Source: a bacterium
Lineage (GTDB): Bacteria > Desulfobacterota > Anaeroferrophillalia > Anaeroferrophillales > Tharpellaceae
Length of the DNA: 37,072 bases
Assembly (NCBI GenBank): GCA_029932385.1
Contig: JAOZQE010000007.1
Location: 1-37,072 of the forward strand
Reading direction: 5' to 3'
The notes below the pieces were generated by a model, which was not told where the DNA came from, did no database searches, and worked only from the letters and a program-made list of their open reading frames with translations. The translations under genes were made by a program, and so were the position numbers. Below, piece after piece: positions 30,508-37,072 of this stretch. How positions within the stretch are numbered: position 1 is the stretch's first letter; each line of letters opens with the position of its first letter.

Positions 30508-30526
30508 TGTATATTTTTTTTATACA
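30508..30526. promoter_or_regulatory. Candidate activator binding site (copy 2)
   Basis: TGTATATTTTTTTTATACA is a 19-base palindrome-like site, 98 bases beyond the sigma-54 promoter, exactly as in copy 1. Confidence 0.6.
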
Positions 30527-30610
30527 TCATAACAAGGTGATATGCTTGGGAGAAGATATCATCCTGTTGTAAGTCTGTGAAATTAAGTACTTATCTGATA
30601 TTGTCAAAGA

Positions 30611-30629
30611 GTATATAAAAAAAATGCCC
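30611..30629. promoter_or_regulatory. Third conserved upstream island (copy 2)
   Basis: GTATATAAAAAAAATGCCC differs from copy 1 by one base and has the same 84-base distance to the palindrome. In this copy its GCCC also forms part of a GCCCC/GGGGC hairpin. Confidence 0.45.
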
Positions 30630-30998
30630 CTGTTTATCAATAAAATAACCGGGGCGGAAGATTGATTGTATGACGTTTAAACTATGGTAAATTCTTGGGT
30701 GATCGTATTCCTGGAGCCGGGTGGTTGCAGGGTCAGATTGGCTGGGATATCATCGTGGACTTCGGGAAATGTGAAAATTCAACAAGAGGTTAAATCTTAT
30801 GCCGGGGATTTAATTTTTAACAACTCGCACATCTGCTTTTTGGGTTTCACTATAACCCCGGGTAGCTTTGTGGTGTCATTGTTTCTGTCATGGGTGTTGT
30901 TGGCATATATGTTGCTGAATAGCTAGTTCGATCATAATATCTGGTGACCAACTTTATTTTAGATAAAATTTGTACACTTATTTTAAGTGGAGGCATTG

Positions 30999-32225
30999 AT
31001 GGCTGAAATTAAAAAACTCGAGACTGCGAAACTGATGAAAAAGGTGATGGCGGATCATTTCTATGAGATTGATGCGGCCGTTAAATCGGGCAATCCCAAG
31101 GTTGCCTGGTGTACCAGTGTGGGGCCGGCTGAACTCTTAAGGGCGATGGGTTTTCTTGTCTATTTCCCGGAGAATCACGCGGCTATTTTAGGTGCCTCCC
31201 GGGCCGCCAACGACTGCATTCCGGCGGCCAACGCAATCGGTTATTCGCCGGAGATCTGCTCTTACCTGACCTCTGACGTTGGTGCTTACCTGAAAGGGTT
31301 TACGCCTCTGGCCAAGATTTACGACGGAATTGATTCAATCCCGAAGCCGGATGTTCTGGTTTACAATACGAATCAGTGCCGCGACGTCAAAGACTGGTTT
31401 GAGTGGTATGCGCGTGAGTGGAAGGTTCCCTGTCTCGGGATTGAGAGTTTTGTCAATGTCGGTGATGTAACCAAAGATCATGTTGACAGTATCGCCGCCC
31501 AGATGAAGAAACTGGCTGCTGATATTACGGCTGCGACCGGTAATAAGATGGATGAAGATCTCTTGAAAGAGACGGTGCGGCTCTCCCGGCAGTGTTCGGA
31601 TTTATGGAAAGATGTTCTTGAAATTGCGACCAATAAACCTTCGCCGCTGACCTTTTTTGACGGCACCATTCATATGGGGCCGGCCGTCTGCCTGCGGGGT
31701 ACTCAGGTTGCGGTTGATTATTATGAAACTCTGCTGAAAGAGCTCCGCGGCTGGGTCTCCCAGGGAGTGGCGGCAGTTGCCGGCGAACGCCACCGGATCT
31801 ACTGGGAAGGGATGCCGGTCTGGGGTAAATTGCGGGAAAATGCGAAACTTTTTCTCAGCCTGGAAACTTGCCTTGTCGCTTCAACTTATTGTAACAGCTG
31901 GATTTTTACAGCATTAGATCCGGATGATCCGTGGAATTCAATGGCTCGTGCTTATACTGAACTCTTTATCGTTCGTGATGATGATTTTAAGGAAGATTAC
32001 TACCGGCGCATGCTTGATCTTTTCGATTTCGACGGAATTATTTTTCATGATGCCAAAACTTGTCCCAATAACTCCAACTGTCGTTACGGTCTCCCGCAGC
32101 GTTTCAGTAAAGAGACCGGAATCCCGTTTATCACGATTGACGGCGATCTTAACGATCTGCGCTGTTATTCGGAAGAGCAGGCGATTACCAAGATTGAGGC
32201 CTTCATCGAACAGTTAGACGGTTAA
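30999..32225 (+). CDS. HgdB/BcrB-type double-cubane or dehydratase component
   Basis: This 408-residue protein belongs to the 2-hydroxyglutaryl-CoA dehydratase D / benzoyl-CoA reductase family. Signs are the N-terminal VAWCTSVGPAELLRAMGF, NDCIPAANAIGYSPEICSY, and the C-terminal GIPFITIDGDLNDLRCYSEEQ-like end (shortened: FITIDGDLNDL). Several Cys could hold a [4Fe-4S] or a double-cubane [8Fe-9S] cluster. Only one such subunit is present with its activator, as in DCCP/DCCP-R pairs or E. coli YjiM/YjiL, rather than the two-subunit dehydratases. The ATG at 30999 has GGAGG 5 bases upstream and is preferred to GTG at 30987. The substrate is not evident. Confidence 0.85.
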   Translation: MAEIKKLETAKLMKKVMADHFYEIDAAVKSGNPKVAWCTSVGPAELLRAMGFLVYFPENHAAILGASRAANDCIPAANAIGYSPEICSYLTSDVGAYLKGFTPLAKIYDGIDSIPKPDVLVYNTNQCRDVKDWFEWYAREWKVPCLGIESFVNVGDVTKDHVDSIAAQMKKLAADITAATGNKMDEDLLKETVRLSRQCSDLWKDVLEIATNKPSPLTFFDGTIHMGPAVCLRGTQVAVDYYETLLKELRGWVSQGVAAVAGERHRIYWEGMPVWGKLRENAKLFLSLETCLVASTYCNSWIFTALDPDDPWNSMARAYTELFIVRDDDFKEDYYRRMLDLFDFDGIIFHDAKTCPNNSNCRYGLPQRFSKETGIPFITIDGDLNDLRCYSEEQAITKIEAFIEQLDG

Positions 32226-32354
32226 AATGGCGTTGCAAAAAGTTTCGCTCTGACTGCGTCAAATTGATTTGTCAGAAACTCGATATACTTTCTGTATGAT
32301 CTCGTCTCTGAAAAATCTCTTTTTCTTGCAGAGCAAAATTTTTGCTTAGCCATT
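32226..32354. repeat. Hairpin-ended intergenic element
   Basis: The arms 32226-32252 and 32329-32354 form an imperfect 26-27 bp inverted repeat, with outer AATGGC/GCCATT and inner GCTCTG/CAGAGC. They enclose about 76 bases that hold further small repeats (CAGAAA, CTTTCTG). It lies directly after the stop codon of the dehydratase-like gene. It looks like a miniature mobile or REP-type element, but could be an intercistronic RNA structure. Confidence 0.55.
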
Positions 32355-32376
32355 AAATATTATAAGGAATTTTTAA

Positions 32377-33168
32377 GTGAAACCTCTGTTTGTCGGTATA
32401 GATATCGGTTCAACCACAGCCAAGGCGGTTATCGTTGATTCCGAGGGGGCAATTTTAGCCCAGTCGATTCAGCGCAGCGGTTATGACTTCGCGCAGGTGT
32501 CGGAATCGGTTCTGACAGCAGCTCTGGCTGCGGCTGATCTGCCGCGCGCGGCGGTGACCGCGGTACTTTCAACCGGCTACGGCCGGCGCAATGTTGCCTT
32601 TGCTGATTATCAGCGGACCGAAATCCTCTGCCATGCCCGGGGCGTACACTACTATTTTCCGGAACCGGTAAGTGTGGTTGATATCGGCGGCCAGGATAAT
32701 AAGATAATTCATCTCGGGGCCAAGGGTGAGCGTTTGAACTTTACGATGAATCGTAAATGTGCTGCCGGTACCGGGGCTTTTATTGAAGAGATTGCCTATC
32801 GTTTGGATCTTAAACTTGAAGACTTAAACGGGATGGCTGAGGCCGCCGATACTGAAGTTACTATCGGCTCTTTCTGCACGGTTTTCAGTTGTACCGAGAT
32901 CTTGGGGATGGCTCGTCGCGGGGTTCCCATCGGTGGGATTATCAAAGGGGTTTTCCGCTCGGTTATCAAGCGCGTGGCGGAGATGGATGCTCTGCCTGGT
33001 AAAGTAGTTATGACCGGCGGCGTGGTTGATCATAACCCGATTGTCAAAGAGATGCTTAGCGAAGCTTTAGGCCGCAAGGTTGAAGTTCCGCCTCATCCGC
33101 AGGTTATCGGCGCATTAGGTGCCGCCTTGATTGCGAAAGAGTTGTATACAGCGGGTGCTGCGAAGTAA
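32377..33168 (+). CDS. ATP-dependent activator (HgdC/BcrD-type activase)
   Basis: This is a BadF/BadG/BcrA/BcrD/HgdC family protein, 263 residues. The ASKHA-fold ATP motifs are GIDIGSTTAKAVIVD (residues 5-19), VVDIGGQDNK and VMTGGVVDHNP. Two Cys, C128 (NRKCAAGTG) and C167 (SFCTVFSC), have the same spacing as the Cys that bridge a [4Fe-4S] between the two subunits of HgdC. It uses ATP hydrolysis to push a low-potential electron into the preceding HgdB-like protein. It starts with GTG, 8 bases after AAGGA. Its neighbourhood supports a role in acyl-CoA or aromatic metabolism. Confidence 0.93.
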   Translation: MKPLFVGIDIGSTTAKAVIVDSEGAILAQSIQRSGYDFAQVSESVLTAALAAADLPRAAVTAVLSTGYGRRNVAFADYQRTEILCHARGVHYYFPEPVSVVDIGGQDNKIIHLGAKGERLNFTMNRKCAAGTGAFIEEIAYRLDLKLEDLNGMAEAADTEVTIGSFCTVFSCTEILGMARRGVPIGGIIKGVFRSVIKRVAEMDALPGKVVMTGGVVDHNPIVKEMLSEALGRKVEVPPHPQVIGALGAALIAKELYTAGAAK

Positions 33169-33195
33169 TTAGAAGTAACTAAAGCTTATTTTCTA

Positions 33196-33210
33196 GCGGG
33201 CAACGCCCGC
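33196..33210 (+). other. Small GC-rich hairpin
   Basis: GCGGGC-AAC-GCCCGC is a perfect 6-bp stem with a 3-base loop in the 95-base gap after the activator gene. There is no T-run, so it may be an mRNA-stabilising or processing structure rather than a terminator. Confidence 0.5.
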
Positions 33211-33263
33211 ATTAGATCAATACATTTATAATTGTAAGACAAACTTAAAAGAAGGGTAAAGTT

Positions 33264-35351
33264 ATGTTAGATGCACTTTTTCGTCCCCGGGCTGTAGCAG
33301 TTATTGGCGCTTCAAATCGACGTTTAACGATTGGCTATCGGATTGTTGAGAATCTGGTCGACAGCGGTTTTAAGGGGCCGATCTTTCCGATCAATCCCAA
33401 AGCGCCCTACATCAAGAATTTTATCGCCTACAAGGATATCATGGATGTTCCTCTGCAGGTGGATTTAGCCCACATCATCGTTAAAAATACCCGGGTTCCC
33501 GGCGAGATCGAAAAGTGCGGTAAGAAAGGGATCAAGGTCGTCATCGTTAATACCGCCGGTTTCGGCGAAATCGGCGAGGAGGGCGTTAAACTTCAGGAGG
33601 AGATGCTCGCGGTCGCGAAAAAATACGGCGTCCGGGTTTTCGGCCCCAACTGTCAGGGGGTAATGAACTCCGATCCTGAAATCCGGGCTTACTGTAACTT
33701 TACCTTTACGAGTATGATTGAAGGCTCAATTTCGGTCATGGCCCAGTCGGGCGGTGTTGGTGAGGTTATCAATAACCGTTTGTATGAGCTCGGACTTGGT
33801 TTTCGGATGTATGCTTCTTATGGAAACCAGGCGGATATTAATGCGACTGAAATTCTGGAGTACTGGGGTAATGATCCCGGCACCAAGGTTATCATGCTCC
33901 ACATCGAAACCCTGCAGAATCCGGCCGAATTTGCCAAGGTTGCGAAAGAGATCTCTAAACGTAAACCGATTCTGGCGATGAAAACCGGCCGCACCAAACT
34001 TGGCGCTAAAGCGGTTTCATCCCATACCGGCGGCATGATGGCGGTTGATACGACGACTAACCTGCTGCTGGAAAAATGCGGAATTTTGACATTTACCGAC
34101 GAAGAGGAACTCTGTCAGGCGGCGCGGGCTTTAGCCCAGCTGCCGGTTGCTGAAGGAAACCGGGTCGGAATTATCACCAATACCGGCGGTCCCGGAATTA
34201 TTGTTACCGATGAGCTGACCGAGCGCGGTTGCGATCTCTCTGAAATCAGTGAAGCCAGTCGGGACAGCCTGCAGGGCAATCTCTATCCGGAAGCCTCGCT
34301 TGCCAATCCGATCGATGTTCTCGCAACCGCAACTCCGGAACATTATAAACTCGCGGCTGAAACCCTGATGAGTGACCCCGGAGTTGATATTGTTTTTGTC
34401 AATTTTATTACACCGTTCTTTGTCGATACCGAAGGCGTGGCCCGTGGCCTCACCGAGGTTGCTAAAGATGCGTCTAAACCGATGGTTGCCTGTGTTATGA
34501 CCGAAAAAGAGGGCTGGAAGAAGACGCTGCAGATTTTTAACGAGGGCGGCATTCCAACTTTCGATATGCCGGAGATGGCCGGTAAAGTTGCGGCTGCGGT
34601 TGCCCGCTACGGGGCTCTGCAGCGGCGTCAGGAGAGCTCTCCGGTTTCCTATAATGGTATTGATATTGCCGCCGCGACTCAGTTGATCGAAAAAACCAAG
34701 GCCTCCGGGCGCTCTTTCATGGCTCAGGCCGATGCTTTCAGTATGCTCTCAGCCTACGGTCTGCCGGTTCCGGCCTATGGAGAGATAAATGATTTTGACG
34801 GGGCCCTGGCGGCTGCTGTTGAAATCGGTTACCCGGTAACTATTAAAGTTGAGTCTGAAGAAGTAGTCCATAAGTCAGATGCCGGCGGGGTGGTGCTTAA
34901 TATTAAAGATGACGCCGAACTTGCCGCCGCCTGTAAAAAAATGGAGCAGAATTTCCCTGGCGCAACCTGTTTCATTCAGAAATTTCTTGATCCCGGCATT
35001 GAGGTGATGGTTGGTGCTAATCGCGAGACGGAAGGTTTGGGTCATGTCGTTGCTTTTGGTCTCGGCGGTATCTTCGTCGAAGTGATGAAGGATGTTATTT
35101 TCCGTCTCAACCCGCTTTCAGCTGATGATATCGACGAGATGATCTGCGGGATTAAGGGTTTTCCCATCCTTGAGGGAATCCGCGGCCGGGCCGGTGGCGA
35201 TATTGAGAAATTGAAAGAGGTTTTAAGCCGGATCTCGATGCTGCTGCGTAACCATGATGAAATTGATGAGATGGATCTTAACCCGATTTTCTCCTATCCA
35301 GAAGGTCAGGAGCCGGGTCTGGTCGATGTTAGAATTAAATTAAAAGCGTAA
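33264..35351 (+). CDS. ADP-forming acetate/acyl-CoA synthetase, fused subunits
   Basis: This fused enzyme has 695 residues. The N-terminal CoA-binding and ligase domains (LFRPRAVAVIGASNRR at residues 5-20; GPNCQGVMNSDP; MAQSGGVGE) cover about 1-460, and an ATP-grasp domain covers the C-terminus (PVTIKVESEEVVHKSDAGGV, VGANRETEGLGHVVAFGLGG). The phospho-His candidate H254 lies in SSHTGGMMA. It interconverts acyl-CoA + ADP + Pi with acid + CoA + ATP, so here it may conserve energy from an acyl-CoA product. A good AAGAAGGG precedes the ATG. A protein acetyltransferase (Pat) is ruled out because no GNAT domain is present. Confidence 0.92.
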   Translation: MLDALFRPRAVAVIGASNRRLTIGYRIVENLVDSGFKGPIFPINPKAPYIKNFIAYKDIMDVPLQVDLAHIIVKNTRVPGEIEKCGKKGIKVVIVNTAGFGEIGEEGVKLQEEMLAVAKKYGVRVFGPNCQGVMNSDPEIRAYCNFTFTSMIEGSISVMAQSGGVGEVINNRLYELGLGFRMYASYGNQADINATEILEYWGNDPGTKVIMLHIETLQNPAEFAKVAKEISKRKPILAMKTGRTKLGAKAVSSHTGGMMAVDTTTNLLLEKCGILTFTDEEELCQAARALAQLPVAEGNRVGIITNTGGPGIIVTDELTERGCDLSEISEASRDSLQGNLYPEASLANPIDVLATATPEHYKLAAETLMSDPGVDIVFVNFITPFFVDTEGVARGLTEVAKDASKPMVACVMTEKEGWKKTLQIFNEGGIPTFDMPEMAGKVAAAVARYGALQRRQESSPVSYNGIDIAAATQLIEKTKASGRSFMAQADAFSMLSAYGLPVPAYGEINDFDGALAAAVEIGYPVTIKVESEEVVHKSDAGGVVLNIKDDAELAAACKKMEQNFPGATCFIQKFLDPGIEVMVGANRETEGLGHVVAFGLGGIFVEVMKDVIFRLNPLSADDIDEMICGIKGFPILEGIRGRAGGDIEKLKEVLSRISMLLRNHDEIDEMDLNPIFSYPEGQEPGLVDVRIKLKA

Positions 35352-35361
35352 TTTTTAAGTG

Positions 35362-35408
35362 AAAAGGGTGAAGTGTGAAATTTGCGCCTCAAGGCGCATT
35401 CACCTTTT
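35362..35408 (+). other. Intercistronic hairpin
   Basis: A perfect TGCGCC-TCAA-GGCGCA stem (35383-35398) is extended by AAAAGGGTGAA/TTCACCTTTT with one bulged G. It is followed by a short, interrupted T-run. It may be a partial terminator or stabiliser between the two synthetase genes. Confidence 0.5.
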
Positions 35409-35437
35409 ATCTTTAATTTAAGAGCAAGGTAACTGAA

Positions 35438-36982
35438 ATGGCACTATGGCTTAATTTAGGGGAGATTTTACGGGTTAATGCGGTAAAATTTCCGGAACAG
35501 ATAGCATTTTGTGACGCGGCCCGGCATTTTACCTACCCGCAGACCAATGTTCGGGTTAACCGGCTGGCGAATGCGCTGGCCGGGCTGGGGGTGGTCAAAG
35601 GTGATAAAGTCTCTTGTTTTATGGAGAACTCGATTGAAATCTGTGAGCTCTATCTTGCCTGTGCCAAGCTTGGTGCGGTGATCAACCCGATAAACTTTCG
35701 CCTGGTCGGGCCGGAGGTTGAATATATTGTTAACAACGCCGATGCCAAGGTGATGATGGTTGATGATGAATTTGTGCCGATGGTTGAAAGCATTAAGGCC
35801 AAACTTCTAAGCGTCAACGATTTCGTTGTCGTCGGCAAGCCTTGTGCCGGGTTTCATGAGTATGAAGCGTTGCTGGCGTCAGCGGTTGAGAGTGAACCGG
35901 TTGTAGCCGTGGCTCCCGCCGACCCCTGGATTCTGCTCTATACCTCTGGTACTACCGGACGGCCTAAAGGGGTGATCCGTTCACACGAATCGTACATCGC
36001 TTTCTACCTTATCAATGGTGCTGATTTCTATTTCAGCTATCGGGATAAGATTTTGACCTGTATGCCGTTGTGTCACGTCAACACCACATTCTTCTCGTTT
36101 GCCGCGACCTTTTTCGGCGGCGGTAACTATATTCAGCCGGCCCGGGCTTTTCGGCCGGAGAAGATTCTTGAAATTATAGAAAAAGAGAAAATTACCTTTC
36201 TTTCACTGATCCCGACCCACTACAACCTTATTTTCAGCCTTGATCAGGAAAAACTTGACTCTTACGATCTCTCTTCAATTCAAAAATTGCTCTGCTCTTC
36301 GGCTCCGGCCCGGAAAGAGCATAAAGAGGCGATCATGAAACTGATCCCCGGGGTCAAGCTTTATGAAGGCTACGGCTCAACCGAAGCCGGGATTGTGACG
36401 ACCCTGATGCCGGAAGACCAGATGCGGAAACCGGGTTCCATCGGTAAAGAGTCATCCGGTACCGATTTGATCAAAATTCTCGATGAAAACGGTAACGAGG
36501 TTGCACCCGGAGAAGTCGGCGAACTCTACTCGCGCGGGCCAATGCTTTTTGATTACTATTACAAACTGCCGGAAGTAACCGCCGAATCTTTTCAGGGTGA
36601 ATACTTTTCCGCCGGCGATATGGCCCGGCGCGATGACGAGGGTTACTACTATCTTGTCGACCGGAAGAAGAATATGATTATTACCGGTGGTGAGAATGTC
36701 TACCCCTCGGAAGTGGAAAATGTGCTGGCCGCGCATGATGATATCTTTGATGTCGCCGTCGTCGGCCTGCCCCATGAAAAATGGGGTGAAGAGGTAAGTG
36801 CGGTGATTATCCTGAAAGATGATCACACGCTGACCGAAAAAGATGTGGTCGATTACTGCCGGGCCCAGCTGGCCCCCTATAAATGTCCAAAAAAGATATT
36901 TTTCATTACCGCTGATGAAATGCCGCGCACCGGTACCGGAAAAATTCTCCATCGGATCTTACGCGAGCGTTATGCCGAGTAG
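35438..36982 (+). CDS. AMP-forming acyl-CoA ligase
   Basis: This class I adenylate-forming enzyme has 514 residues. Core motifs are LLYTSGTTGRPKG (A3, near residues 166-178), YGSTEAGI (A5), SAGDMARRDDEGYYYLVDRKK (A7/A8; given in part as DMARRDDEGYYYLVDR) and PRTGTGKILHRIL near the C-terminus with the catalytic Lys. It activates a carboxylic acid to its CoA thioester through an acyl-AMP. The family includes long-chain, medium-chain and aromatic (benzoate-type) ligases; sequence alone does not decide the substrate. Placed after an HgdB-like protein, activator and ADP-forming synthetase, it probably primes the substrate for this pathway. Confidence 0.9.
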   Translation: MALWLNLGEILRVNAVKFPEQIAFCDAARHFTYPQTNVRVNRLANALAGLGVVKGDKVSCFMENSIEICELYLACAKLGAVINPINFRLVGPEVEYIVNNADAKVMMVDDEFVPMVESIKAKLLSVNDFVVVGKPCAGFHEYEALLASAVESEPVVAVAPADPWILLYTSGTTGRPKGVIRSHESYIAFYLINGADFYFSYRDKILTCMPLCHVNTTFFSFAATFFGGGNYIQPARAFRPEKILEIIEKEKITFLSLIPTHYNLIFSLDQEKLDSYDLSSIQKLLCSSAPARKEHKEAIMKLIPGVKLYEGYGSTEAGIVTTLMPEDQMRKPGSIGKESSGTDLIKILDENGNEVAPGEVGELYSRGPMLFDYYYKLPEVTAESFQGEYFSAGDMARRDDEGYYYLVDRKKNMIITGGENVYPSEVENVLAAHDDIFDVAVVGLPHEKWGEEVSAVIILKDDHTLTEKDVVDYCRAQLAPYKCPKKIFFITADEMPRTGTGKILHRILRERYAE

Positions 36983-37017
36983 TTTATAACTTTGATTTTA
37001 AGGAAGGGAATGTCACC

Positions 37018-37072
37018 ATGAAAATTGCAATTGTTGGAGCCGGGGGCTTGGGTGCCTCTTTCGGGGCGATGC
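37018..37072 (+). CDS. Start of a ketopantoate reductase-like gene (partial)
   Basis: The frame opens with ATG 8 bases after AGGAAGGGA and encodes MKIAIVGAGGLGASFGAM before the window ends. The GxGxxG/A Rossmann motif right at the N-terminus is typical of the 2-dehydropantoate 2-reductase (PanE/ApbA) family and other NAD(P)-binding dehydrogenases. Only 18 residues are visible, so the call is tentative. It is 35 bases after the acyl-CoA ligase and probably cotranscribed. Confidence 0.6.
   Translation, partial: MKIAIVGAGGLGASFGAM

Larger units (their letters stand above)
30306..30986. other. Regulatory region of the B2 operon and spacer
   Basis: The left 330 bases carry the sigma-54 promoter, the palindrome and the third island of the B2 operon. 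A hairpin GCCCC (30626-30630)/GGGGC (30651-30655) next to eight A (30617-30624) reads as a minus-strand terminator, although no minus-strand gene lies to its right. An 80-codon plus-strand frame at 30684-30926 lacks support. The right end should contain the promoter of the acyl-CoA cluster. Confidence 0.5.

Noticed and set aside
30684-30926. 80-codon plus-strand frame before the acyl-CoA cluster
   Set aside because: There is no ribosome-binding site, the composition has no recognisable domain, and it lies in a regulatory spacer. Not convincing as a gene.
1-37072. CRISPR array, tRNA/rRNA genes, prophage or intact insertion sequence
   Set aside because: I saw no regularly spaced repeats, no tRNA-like cloverleaf in the intergenic regions I read, and no transposase, integrase or phage genes.

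Overview
The window looks like chromosomal DNA of an anaerobic, Gram-negative deltaproteobacterium (Desulfobacterota/Desulfuromonadia-like). The reasons are the lysS-lolC-lolD-bamA-skp-fabZ-lpxA-lpxB-msbA gene order, c-type-heme sensor proteins, a multiheme cytochrome with HybA/HybB-like partners, NtrC/sigma-54 control, and a 2-hydroxyacyl-CoA dehydratase/benzoyl-CoA-reductase-type iron-sulfur pair next to an ADP-forming acyl-CoA synthetase. No rRNA, tRNA, CRISPR array or intact insertion sequence was seen. Taxonomy is inferred from gene content only.

Layout. (1) 1-2.8 kb, plus strand: a LuxR/CsgD-type regulator, a long AT-rich spacer, a PilZ protein, a terminator and a UDP-glucuronate-4-epimerase-like enzyme. 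(2) 2.8-15.1 kb, minus strand: outer-membrane and lipid A genes (YfgM-like TPR protein, TPR lipoprotein, lysS, lolC, lolD, bamA, skp, fabZ, lpxA, lpxB, msbA); lpxD is missing from its usual place. (3) 15.1-19.9 kb: a short intergenic transcript candidate, a lysine/alanine-rich histone-H1-like protein, kdsB with an HNH nuclease and a divergent MoaE-like protein, a convergent set of small genes that includes a possible selenocysteine microprotein, a 3D-domain lipoprotein, and pyrF.

(4) 19.9-30.7 kb is the most distinctive part. A sigma-70-type promoter drives an NtrC-family activator and a histidine kinase whose periplasmic domain carries two heme-attachment-like motifs. Facing it on the minus strand is a long operon: small membrane protein B2, a degenerate receiver, small membrane protein A2, a 62-residue membrane protein, a pentaheme cytochrome, a Tat-exported four-cluster ferredoxin, a HybB/NrfD-type quinone-site membrane protein, an orphan heme sensor with HAMP but no kinase, a four-helix membrane protein with a possible -1 frameshift, and a zinc-ribbon membrane protein. 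A second two-gene unit (B1-A1) repeats the small membrane protein pair next to the kinase. Both units start from GG-N10-GC sigma-54 promoters, with a 19-bp imperfect palindrome at exactly the same distance upstream and a third conserved island beyond it, although the DNA between has diverged. I read this as a heme/redox-sensing two-component system that switches on a quinone-cytochrome electron-transfer module and its two copies of tiny membrane proteins.

(5) 31-37 kb, plus strand: an HgdB/BcrB/double-cubane-cluster-type protein, its ATP-dependent activator, a fused ADP-forming acyl-CoA synthetase, an AMP-forming acyl-CoA ligase and the start of a ketopantoate-reductase-like gene, probably an acyl-CoA or aromatic/2-hydroxyacid catabolic operon. 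A hairpin-ended repeat element lies between the first two genes.
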